Source: Caryophanales bacterium UBA3668 (lineage in GTDB: Bacteria > Bacillota_I > Bacilli_A > RFN20 > CAG-826). Taken from it: DNA of 15,430 nucleotides. The notes under the pieces were generated by a model, which had not been told where the DNA came from, made no database searches, and saw only the letters and a list, made by a program, of their open reading frames with translations. The stretch's first letter is position 1, and each line of letters opens with the position of its first letter. Shown in pieces: positions 6,732 through 13,624 of the stretch. The position numbers were made by a program, and so were the translations under genes. The DNA is taken from positions 1-15,430 of the forward strand of contig DFJP01000111.1 of NCBI GenBank assembly GCA_002373085.1, in the 5' to 3' direction.

Positions 6732-7847
6732 ATGAAAAAGTTAATAGGAATCACAAGTTTGTTACTCTCTATGACACTTGTTTCATGTGGAAATCAAGGT
6801 GGTAATAATGTTGACCCAGTAAATCCTAAAACTCCATATCACACGGAAGTTTGGGATAACACAATCAAGATGATGCTTGATAAATTTACAGATGAAGCGT
6901 CTCAAGTTATTCCTGTTATTCCTGCTAGTGAATATTATTGCGCGTACGTTAATTATTCAGGATATAAGGCAACTCAAGTCAGTGCTTATAACGTTGATTA
7001 TCGTGGGATTGAAGCTTATTACACTTCTGAATTAGAAAAGAATGACTTCCTTATCTATAACGGCTCTTATAGTGATGGAACTCCACATAGATATGCATAT
7101 CGATTAGCGAAACCTACTGATGATTTAAAAGTTGAATTTGCTTTAGGCAACTCTAATGAAACACCAGTGTTCTCAATTGTTGTTTATCAAGCCACTAATA
7201 GACAAATTGCATTCCCAACCGAAGATATTAAATATTTGTTTGGTAAAGAAGAACCATATCCTAGTGCGGAAAGCTATGAAGCATATTTCGATAATGTTTA
7301 TGATTCATATATGGTGTTTGCGCATAACGTTAAAGACACCGAATTTAATGGCTTCGCTACTAAGTTATCTCAAGGTGGATATCATGTTGTCAGTGAATTT
7401 ACTTCCGCTGAAAGATATTACTTCACTTCTAACGATGGATATAACAACATCACCTTCTATAACGAATACGATGAATATCAACGCCTCTCCATGGTGGTTT
7501 CTTATTCCACTAATTCGTTTAGAATCGCTACACTTAGATATTTAAATAATCCGCTTCCAAACTTTACAGAAACACTAGATGAAAGAACTTCATTTGTGAT
7601 TTCTGAAAGAGTTGCAAATACATTCATCATTTATTTTGGACCAACTGATAAGAGTTTCTTTGAAGACTATTGTACTTCCTTAACTCAACTTGGTTGGAAA
7701 ATTACTAAAGACGAAGATGAAGAGAACCTTCCTATTAGTAGAACATGTTCTAAAGGTGGATATACATTCTCTATCATGTTTGGAGTGATGGGTGATACTC
7801 AAGAAGAAACAATTGTTATTGCTATTACAATACCGGAGGAAAACTAA
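6732..7847 (+). CDS. lipoprotein with three tandem ~90-aa modules, 371 aa
   Basis: First gene of the operon. The signal peptide ends in the lipobox LVSC (Cys19), followed by a Gly/Asn linker, so the mature protein is probably anchored outside the membrane. The remainder appears to be three copies of one alpha/beta module, roughly 43-153, 180-265 and 285-371. Each has a helix carrying an aromatic and a leucine, a G(W/Y/F) turn, then strands. Compare YYTSELEKNDFLI, FATKLSQGGYHVV and YCTSLTQLGWKIT, each followed later by a tyrosine-rich strand and a final hydrophobic strand (FSIVVYQ, LSMVVSY, IVIAITI). The 284- and 485-residue lipoproteins downstream show similar modules. No enzyme motif is visible. 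The gap to the next gene is 5 nt, and GGAGG at the end of this gene serves that start. Lipoprotein status is secure; module homology is my visual alignment. Confidence 0.8.
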   Translation: MKKLIGITSLLLSMTLVSCGNQGGNNVDPVNPKTPYHTEVWDNTIKMMLDKFTDEASQVIPVIPASEYYCAYVNYSGYKATQVSAYNVDYRGIEAYYTSELEKNDFLIYNGSYSDGTPHRYAYRLAKPTDDLKVEFALGNSNETPVFSIVVYQATNRQIAFPTEDIKYLFGKEEPYPSAESYEAYFDNVYDSYMVFAHNVKDTEFNGFATKLSQGGYHVVSEFTSAERYYFTSNDGYNNITFYNEYDEYQRLSMVVSYSTNSFRIATLRYLNNPLPNFTETLDERTSFVISERVANTFIIYFGPTDKSFFEDYCTSLTQLGWKITKDEDEENLPISRTCSKGGYTFSIMFGVMGDTQEETIVIAITIPEEN

Positions 7848-7852
7848 AAATT

Positions 7853-10261
7853 ATGTTTAAGAAAAAATCTCTTCTCATCCTCTCCTCAATCGTTATTGGC
7901 TCCCTTATCTTAGGTGGCTGTAACAAAGGAAACAATGAACAAGATCCAGATCAAGGTGGCGGAGGAACAGTTATCCGTCATGATTCATGGGCAAACTTAG
8001 TCTCTTATGACTACACTAACCTTACAGTCTTAGATGAAGACAGCATGCTTGAAGAAGGCAGCTACATTCTTCACGTTGGAGAAGGTAAATACATTAACTG
8101 GTATCCAATCTTTGGAGAATGGTACCATCAATTCTTCGCTGACTATAATGGTTCTAACTATGTCTATTGGGACTACACTAAAGAAGGCGGCACAACTGGA
8201 TGGCTTAATTACAATCCTGAATACCATGTCGACTTAACATTAGAACACCAAGAATTCTATCTCCCTAACTTATTAACTAAGGTTAGTGAAGATGATGTTG
8301 AATATTCTGCTGCTACTAAAACTTTCTATGTTAAAGATAGCTCCTTAGCAAAAGTATCAAAAGATGTCTTTGGCTTCGCTACTGATCATAGAACCTTCGC
8401 GGTTATTGCTATTTTAGTAGAGACAGACCCTAACACTAATAAAGATAGAATTAGCAAAGTAAGAGCCTTTGATACTCTTGCGGAAAACTCACCATATGTT
8501 CAATTAACATTTGGTAACTATGGAATTACTTATTCTCAATGGGGATTCCCAGAATTACCTTCTGAAACTACAGTTAAAGATTATTGGACTATTACTGGTA
8601 AAGACGTTAAAACTGAAGTCTATCCTAATACAGCTACTATTACTGCGAATAACGTTAATGACACTGAAACAGTTAAATCCGATACTGAATTTGATTTAAT
8701 CCTTGAAGTTGGTGATTACGCGGATGTCAGTGTTCTTGTCGGACCAGATAACATCAACATGTCTTATATCGTTAACTGGACTCCAGATAGATCAGACTTT
8801 ATTGATAACGAAGGTAACCCAACTGGTGAATTTGCTTCTCAAGTTGCTTTATTTGATATCAAACAAAACTTTACTGCTGGACATAAATATTTAACTGCGA
8901 TGGTTCCTGGAACTGTAGAAGTATATGCGACAGTTAACTTCTTCAGATATGATGCGAATAATAACGCAACATATGAATCAGTGAAATCCAATGTCTTAAA
9001 AGTTAAAGTTAACGAACCAAAAGAAATGGATACATCTAAAGCTGTTTATCAATTTAAGTTCGATGGCTATAAAGATGAATATAACGACCAAAAATTAGGT
9101 AGTAGTTCTGGTCTATTTAGAACTAGATTCATGACCTCTAACTTAGCGGCCACCTCTACCTTTAATCCAGTTAGTAGAGTAACTGGTTATCACGCTTCTT
9201 TACTTGCCGCAGGTAACACTGATGCATTTGAAGGAAATAAAGATGTCTTATGGATGACTCCTGAAAAGGGTGTTAATGAACCACTCGCATCTTATGTTGA
9301 TTTTGATCTTGATGACCAAGAAGTTAACTCAATTGCCTTTAACTTCTCCTTACATCGTCAAAATCAATTAACAAACACATTCAAGAATAACTACAAATCA
9401 TTTAAAGTCTTCACTTCCTCTAATGGAGTTGATTGGACTTTATATTCTGATAAGACTGATTTTGTTAGAACCGAACTTAATAAGGATGAAGGCTCCTTAA
9501 CTGGTATGACTTCTCACTTATTTGAATTAGACTTTGATACCCCAGTCCATTACATCAGATTAATGGTGGAGGCTAAGAGCTTTATTGGAACATTTGGTAT
9601 CGTTATTGATGAAGTTACATTATCTGCAGAAAATAAAACTCACGTTGATAAAGACTTTGTCCCAGTTACTGGAGTAAGTATTACCTTAGATGAAAATAAC
9701 TCGACCTCTGTTAGAGTTAATAATTCCATCTCCTTAGGATATGAAATGAATCCTACTAATGCGACTAATAACTTAGTCTATTGGACTAGTAGTGATGCTT
9801 CTATTGCCTCTATTACTAGAAACCTTGATGGAACAGTGTCTATTAACGGTCACAAACCAGGTGAAGTTACTATCACTGTTTACACTGACGAAGAAGATGA
9901 TTCACATAAAGCATGGACTGATACAGTAACTGTCACTGTCTTAGGTGAAGCAGTTATCCCAGCAGTCTTAGATGGCAATAGCTACTCTAACGCTGAAAAA
10001 GGAGTTTACTTCACATTTGATGCTTCTAAAGGAACATTATCCGCAACATATATCGTTAACGGTGTTCCACACATTGATATCCTTAACTTAGTCAACGAAA
10101 CTAATGGAGTTTATACCTTCACAAGTGAGAACTCTAAAGTCATGATTAAGAATGTGGCAGTGGATGGAAGTATCATTACTATTTCTAATAAAGTTGGAGA
10201 TCCATCTCACATTAATGGCACTCAACTTCCAACCGTGGAATTAGTAAAGGCTAATGGATAA
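7853..10261 (+). CDS. large surface lipoprotein with discoidin-like and Ig-like (Big2) domains, 802 aa
   Basis: Second gene of the operon. The lipobox is LGGC (Cys23), followed by a charged, glycine-rich linker. Residues ~35-390 are a unique beta-rich region I cannot assign. Residues ~392-600 resemble a galactose-binding/F5-8 type C (discoidin) fold: YKSFKVFTSSNGVDWTLYSD, then HYIRLMVEAKSFIGTFGIVIDEV, the usual pattern of a strand with SxDGxxW and a late IRL strand. Residues ~602-697 are a typical bacterial Ig-like group 2 domain (VPVTGVSITLDE... and WTSSDASIASI). Residues ~700-802 are a small beta domain (GNSYSNAEKGVYFTFD) resembling the C-terminus of the 951-residue lipoprotein. Such architectures usually bind carbohydrate or protein at the surface; that role here is inference. 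GGAGG at 7835-7839 precedes the ATG. Codons often end in C, which may reflect high expression. The gap to the next gene is 6 nt. Confidence 0.82.
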   Translation: MFKKKSLLILSSIVIGSLILGGCNKGNNEQDPDQGGGGTVIRHDSWANLVSYDYTNLTVLDEDSMLEEGSYILHVGEGKYINWYPIFGEWYHQFFADYNGSNYVYWDYTKEGGTTGWLNYNPEYHVDLTLEHQEFYLPNLLTKVSEDDVEYSAATKTFYVKDSSLAKVSKDVFGFATDHRTFAVIAILVETDPNTNKDRISKVRAFDTLAENSPYVQLTFGNYGITYSQWGFPELPSETTVKDYWTITGKDVKTEVYPNTATITANNVNDTETVKSDTEFDLILEVGDYADVSVLVGPDNINMSYIVNWTPDRSDFIDNEGNPTGEFASQVALFDIKQNFTAGHKYLTAMVPGTVEVYATVNFFRYDANNNATYESVKSNVLKVKVNEPKEMDTSKAVYQFKFDGYKDEYNDQKLGSSSGLFRTRFMTSNLAATSTFNPVSRVTGYHASLLAAGNTDAFEGNKDVLWMTPEKGVNEPLASYVDFDLDDQEVNSIAFNFSLHRQNQLTNTFKNNYKSFKVFTSSNGVDWTLYSDKTDFVRTELNKDEGSLTGMTSHLFELDFDTPVHYIRLMVEAKSFIGTFGIVIDEVTLSAENKTHVDKDFVPVTGVSITLDENNSTSVRVNNSISLGYEMNPTNATNNLVYWTSSDASIASITRNLDGTVSINGHKPGEVTITVYTDEEDDSHKAWTDTVTVTVLGEAVIPAVLDGNSYSNAEKGVYFTFDASKGTLSATYIVNGVPHIDILNLVNETNGVYTFTSENSKVMIKNVAVDGSIITISNKVGDPSHINGTQLPTVELVKANG

Positions 10262-10267
10262 AGTTTT

Positions 10268-11122
10268 ATGAAAAAGAAATTATTAACTTTCTTATTTGCC
10301 TCTTTATTTGCAGTTACTGGTTGTAACTCTAATTCATATCCTCAATATGTCTTAGACTCTTCCTGGGGAAAAGATAAAGCGTGTACGATGTATGACACCT
10401 TCCACGCTTTAATCCCATATATGGAAGCTAATGACTATGAATTCGTCTATTCCGTTGATGAATATGGAGACGATATGCTTAGTGCGTTCTTCTATTATGA
10501 AAGTGACGAAGCTTCGGAAAAGGCTAACGAAGACTATATCAACTTATGTGCTTCTAAAGGATATGAAGTTGAAGTCGTTCCTCAAAGCTATGTTGATTGG
10601 GATACAATGACTCAATATACATATACCGTTTCTTACGCTTCTAAAGTCATCAAAGGATCCATTGGATTTGAAATGCAGTTTTTAGCCTCAGTGAGAGGCG
10701 GAAAGAGTTGCCTTGGAGTATTTGCTTATAACTATGTCTATTGCCCTAAGGACAGCTGGCCAAACGCTGCGGTAGAACATTTATTAGGAAGTAGAGCTAA
10801 TATTGTTCCTACTGTTACAGGTGGAAGCAAATATGAATTCTTATGGGATGTTGATTCTCAAAAGAATGTTGTTCTAGAAATCCAAATCACTGGCTTATCA
10901 GTGAATGTTGAAGAAGAATACTTCAATAGCTTAAAGAGCAAAGGTATTACTTCTGTTCAATTTGATGAATTAGATGAAGACCATGTGGTAGCGATGAGAC
11001 AATATGAAGAATTTGTTGATCAATATTATTACTGTTGTTACTTAGCGGATGATGTGATGCTTATCTATGACTTTGACGTCAATAGCATGAAATTCATCAT
11101 TGATATTTGGCTCATTAAATAA
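10268..11122 (+). CDS. lipoprotein with two tandem ~110-aa modules, 284 aa
   Basis: Last gene of the operon. It begins 6 nt after its neighbour with only a weak ribosome-binding site, so translational coupling is likely. The lipobox is VTGC (Cys19). The mature part seems to be two related halves, ~33-155 and ~165-284. Each contains a helix ending in a K(S)KG turn (YINLCASKGYEVE, YFNSLKSKGITSV) followed by acidic and aromatic strands, and each finishes on a hydrophobic strand (CLGVFAYNYV, FIIDIWLIK). This is the module pattern of the 371-residue lipoprotein at the head of the operon. It is rich in Tyr and acidic residues, with CC in YYYCCY near the end. No catalytic motif. A terminator follows at 11136. 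Confidence 0.78.
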   Translation: MKKKLLTFLFASLFAVTGCNSNSYPQYVLDSSWGKDKACTMYDTFHALIPYMEANDYEFVYSVDEYGDDMLSAFFYYESDEASEKANEDYINLCASKGYEVEVVPQSYVDWDTMTQYTYTVSYASKVIKGSIGFEMQFLASVRGGKSCLGVFAYNYVYCPKDSWPNAAVEHLLGSRANIVPTVTGGSKYEFLWDVDSQKNVVLEIQITGLSVNVEEEYFNSLKSKGITSVQFDELDEDHVVAMRQYEEFVDQYYYCCYLADDVMLIYDFDVNSMKFIIDIWLIK

Positions 11123-11135
11123 AGACAATATAAAG

Positions 11136-11170
11136 ACCTCTTAGTTTACTAATTAAGAGGTTTTTTCTTT
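11136..11170 (+). terminator. rho-independent terminator of the lipoprotein operon
   Basis: ACCTCTTA (11136-11143) pairs with TAAGAGGT (11154-11161), followed by TTTTTCTTTTT. It lies 14 nt after the 284-residue lipoprotein and 44 nt before the next lipoprotein start. Partial read-through into that gene is possible, since no good promoter is visible between them. Confidence 0.8.
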
Positions 11171-11213
11171 TTGAAAAACATTTTATACTTATTGTTGATA
11201 GAGGCATATTTAT

Positions 11214-12670
11214 ATGAATAAAAGAATCAAATTATTTGTTTTACCAATTATCACTTTATTATCATCTTGTTCAATTCATGATTTGATTGGAATTAAGACC
11301 TATTCAGGATATGAAGAATATCTCAAAAACGATTTAAATTGCACTGAATACGATGATGTTGCTTCTTTAAATAACGCGATTAAACAATCAGCGTATCAGT
11401 GGAATGGTAGTAGAAATGAGTCAAAAGGATATACATATTACTATACTTCTCATAACTTAATGATTCTTCAATATGATGACCATTCTTATTCAATTAGTTC
11501 TACAGAAGGATTAACTCTTTCAGTAGGAAAAAAAGTAACTGTATTGCCTATTGTTATGGAGCGGCCTCTACTCCTGATTTATATCTAAGAGAAGATGGAA
11601 GTATTACTACGAGTGGGGGCGCTATTGCTAGTGATGAATATAAGAAAGACTTTAACGCTTATATTTATGATAACAATGGTGGCTATTTGTTTGTTTTAAA
11701 TGAAAAGCACCTTATCTTCTTGAATGGCGATAAATCAGAATTCTATGTTTCTGAAAATTACACATCAACATTTACTGGCCCTAATAAAACCACTAAAGTT
11801 GTACCTACTTGTGCATTATTAACTAATACATTAGAGGCTCTCACCTTTACTACTTTAGCGTTACCTAACCCAGGAGGAGATAAGTTTGAAGCTTGGGGAA
11901 GAGAAGTCACATATAAAGATAGCTTCTCTAACTACACAGTCTATTTAGCAGGTGTTGATCCACTTGAATATATTCCAGTCTTAGAGACAAATGGATTCAC
12001 TGTTATTAGGTCTTCAGATGATATCATCTTCCTCCCATTCTATGGAGAAAGAGCAGGCTCTTGGCTTATTCATGATGAGAAAGGTGAACTCAAAGGAGCG
12101 TTATCTTTCCAAGATTATTTATACACCAGTCCTAAGGGAGAAACCTTTGGTCCTAGATTTAACACTAAAATCAGTTTCTATAAAGCTAGAAGCGGATACG
12201 TGGATGGAAGAGAGTTAACAACTAGAACCGATTGGACTGATTCTGAAAAGACAACGATGAGGAATTGGTATGATGGTGCGTTTAATACAGTCATTCCATT
12301 CCATAAACTTAAAAATGGATATAATGTTCCTGCCTCTTTATCTAGAGCCTCAGAAGATCTCTTCGGTGGAGCACTTATGATTGGACAAGAATGCTACAAG
12401 ATTTGGGATGAAAGCATTGACTATCATCTAGATGGATACGCAGAAACATTAGAAGCAAATGGATATCATAAATACGTTCCAAACTTTGATTTATCAACTA
12501 AGGAAGGCATAAGAGCGTATGAAGCCACTGATGAATCAAAATATTACGAATGCTACATTAATGAAGAGGCTGATGTGGCAATTAAATTTAGCTTCTCATT
12601 CAATGATGGAAACGTTATCAAAGTATTCAAAAAATCATTAATGCATTCTCACCTTGATGATGAGATGTAA
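11214..12670 (+). pseudogene. lipoprotein gene split by a -1 frameshift (full product ~485 aa)
   Basis: The first frame starts at ATG 11214 (AGAGG at 11199-11203) with a lipobox LSSC (Cys19) and stops at 11586-11588. The second frame has no stop from 11498 to 12670, so the two overlap between 11498 and 11588. A run of seven A at 11528-11534 lies in the overlap. Slipping back one base there changes SVGKK-VTVLP into SVGKK-SNCIAYCYGAAS and joins the frames into ~485 residues. The joined protein carries recurrent modules like those of its neighbours (VLETNGFTVI and TLEANGYHKY turns followed by strands), so both halves look like one gene. Causes could be a sequencing or assembly error in the homopolymer, a phase-variable tract, a recent mutation, or ribosomal or transcriptional slippage. 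Internal ATGs such as 11687 lack the signal peptide and are unlikely native starts. It forms its own unit, with a terminator at 12684. Confidence 0.7.
11528..11534 (+). other. A7 slippery tract at the frameshift
   Basis: Seven consecutive A between GG and G. In the upstream frame they read GGA AAA AAA GTA, so the tract fits an A-AAA-AAA slippery heptamer for a -1 shift and is also a typical indel hotspot. I saw no strong hairpin immediately downstream, so programmed frameshifting is not demonstrated. Confidence 0.6.
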
Positions 12671-12679
12671 ATAATAGAT

Positions 12680-12709
12680 AAAGACACCAGCGATGGTGTT
12701 TTTGTTTTG
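12680..12709 (+). terminator. rho-independent terminator, left copy of a 30-nt duplicated sequence
   Basis: Stem ACACCA / TGGTGT with a GCGA loop (12684-12699), then TTTTGTTTTG. All 30 nt are identical to 15003-15032, which terminates the intact ATPase gene at the other side of the island. Confidence 0.85.
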
Positions 12710-12754
12710 TCTTTTAATCCTATTTATATAATAAATAGAAACAAAGAGCCAACA

Positions 12755-12868
12755 AAAAGTCGCTCCTAATTTATCACAAAACAGTTATGTCTCCCTTGTA
12801 TCAGGGAATAGAATATGTTTAAAAGAATGCAAATTTTCTTTGCATTTATTATATATATATATAATAAA
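12755..12868 (+). repeat. composite repeat, copy A
   Basis: Begins with AAAAGTCGCTCCTAATTTAT, continues through CCCTTGTATCAGGGAAT and GAATATGTT, and then has a perfect 8-bp hairpin AATGCAAA-TTTTC-TTTGCATT (12826-12846). It ends in a 24-bp perfect AT-only palindrome (12845-12868). The order of parts, a GTCGCTCC block, a GTATCA/GAATATGTT block and a TGCAAA/TGCATT region, recurs from 13251. No coding frame is supported here. The segment looks like a mobile-element remnant. Confidence 0.5.
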
Positions 12869-12954
12869 TCGTTAATGCTAAATTGAATAGGTGACGACAA
12901 TATGCTTTTTTCTTATTAAGTATTCGCTTACTATGACACATAATACTTTTGAGT

Positions 12955-12985
12955 TTGTGCGATTAGCGTGCTAAATCTTTATAAT
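12955..12985 (+). promoter_or_regulatory. possible promoter and operator of the truncated ATPase
   Basis: TTGTGC (12955-12960) and a consensus TATAAT (12980-12985) are 19 nt apart, slightly long. A perfect inverted repeat TTAGC-GT-GCTAA (12963-12974) lies in the spacer, where a repressor could bind. The rest of the gene-free stretch 12671-13121 holds the terminator, composite repeat A and the direct repeats listed separately. Confidence 0.4.
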
Positions 12986-13000
12986 GAGATAATTAAAAAT

Positions 13001-13049
13001 TGTCGAAAAACATGCATAAACTATAAAAATATATGTCGAAAAACATGCA
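13001..13049 (+). repeat. two direct repeats of TGTCGAAAAACATGCA, 33 nt apart
   Basis: The 16-nt sequence occurs at 13001-13016 and 13034-13049, identical and exactly 33 nt apart start to start. They sit downstream of the possible promoter and about 70-120 nt before the truncated ATPase start, as expected for regulator sites or element-end repeats. The 33-nt period equals that of the unrelated repeat array at 13482-13589. Confidence 0.65.
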
Positions 13050-13121
13050 AACATTGATTATTTTATTACTTTGGCTAAAACCTAATTGAATTCGGAAAAA
13101 GTCAGAAAGGAACCAAATACT

Positions 13122-13343
13122 ATGTCTTATATTAATAGAGCAATTGAACCACTCTTGATAAAAAAATATCAATCGTACAAAAGCGTAGCAGTCACTGGTG
13201 CAAGACAAGTTGGAAAAACCAGAATGACTAAAGAACTATTTCCTGGTGTGAAAAGTCGCTCCGAATTTATCACCCTGTATCAGAGAATATGTTATAGGTT
13301 TATTGCAAAGCAATGCATTTTCGAAATCATTATATTTAAATGA
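13122..13343 (+). pseudogene. truncated AAA ATPase (DUF4143-type) N-terminus
   Basis: The first 43 residues (13122-13250) are the start of an AAA family ATPase of the kind paired with a DUF4143 domain: SYINRAIEPLLIKKY, then the Walker A motif GARQVGKT (residues 26-33) and ELFPGV. At 13251 the sequence changes to the GTCGCTCCGAATTTA repeat. The frame runs on through repeat DNA as KSRSEFITLYQRI... and ends at TGA 13341-13343. Walker B, the rest of the ATPase and the C-terminal domain are all missing; full members have about 400-450 residues. AGAAAGGA at 13105-13112 is a proper ribosome-binding site, which suggests the gene was functional before disruption. The ATG at 13122 is preferred to upstream in-frame starts for that reason. 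Confidence 0.8.
13251..13320 (+). repeat. composite repeat, copy B
   Basis: Begins with AAAAGTCGCTCCGAATTTAT, exactly at the point where ATPase homology stops. It continues with CCCTGTATCAGAGAATATGT and a short hairpin ATTGC-AAA-GCAAT followed by TGCATTTT. It shares order and sequence with copy A at 12755. The right boundary is uncertain. Confidence 0.6.
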
Positions 13344-13408
13344 AAAATAGTGAAAAAATAGTGAAATAATAATGAAATTTTGATGCACTATTTACGTGGT
13401 GATAATCT

Positions 13409-13501
13409 ATGATTAAAGTCAAACTCGATAATGATATATTAAAGTTAATTCTTGATATTGAAAAGAACAAGAACTCTTTAGATTTAGTACAAAATGTGTG
13501 A
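13409..13501 (+). pseudogene. truncated gene start, 30 codons, ending in the repeat array
   Basis: ATG 13409, preceded by GGTGATAA, opens a 30-codon frame beginning MIKVKLDNDILKLILDIEKN. Its TGA stop (13499-13501) includes the first base of the first full 33-nt repeat. The sequence looks like the amphipathic first helices of a larger protein, and the gene appears cut by the repeats in the same way as the ATPase fragment at 13122. No family can be named. Upstream, 13343-13375 has short tandem TAGTGAAA-like repeats that could be operator sites. It could also be a genuine small peptide. Confidence 0.35.
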
Positions 13502-13589
13502 AAAGTCGCTCCGAATTTAGTACCAAATGACCAAAAAGTCGCTCCGAATTTAGTACAAAGCAGTTGAAAAGTCGCTCCGAATTTAGTAC
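13482..13589 (+). repeat. 33-nt-period repeat array (three full units plus a partial)
   Basis: Three copies of a 23-nt core (AAAAGTCGCTCCGAATTTAG plus TAC) begin at 13501, 13534 and 13567, exactly 33 nt apart, with variable 10-nt spacers. A partial unit, ATTTAGTAC at 13482-13490, is in the same register. Single related cores occur at 12755 (one base different in the first 19) and 13251. On the minus strand each core reads GTACTAAATTCGGAGCGACT. Several spaced copies near an end are typical of IS21-family insertion sequences, so this may be a solo element end without its transposase; that is inference. A DNA-binding array upstream of the intact ATPase is the alternative. Confidence 0.75.
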
Positions 13590-13624
13590 AATCTATTCGA
13601 AAATAACTGATGAGGTGATGAAAA

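Noticed and set aside
11214..12670. Programmed ribosomal frameshifting as the firm explanation
   Set aside because: The slippery tract fits, but I saw no strong downstream structure, and a homopolymer indel or sequencing error is equally likely.
12993..13208. Minus-strand frame of 71 codons over the ATPase start
   Set aside because: It lies opposite the real Walker A region and the direct repeats, lacks a ribosome-binding site and has a biased composition, so it is a shadow of the plus strand.
13482..13589. CRISPR array
   Set aside because: The repeats are 23 nt with spacers of only 10 nt, there are three units, and no cas genes are present. Single copies are also scattered nearby.
13501..13620. 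Peptide repeat KSRSEFST encoded by the 33-nt units (11 codons)
   Set aside because: The frame has an internal stop in the first unit and no ribosome-binding site. The same core appears in non-coding DNA at 12755.
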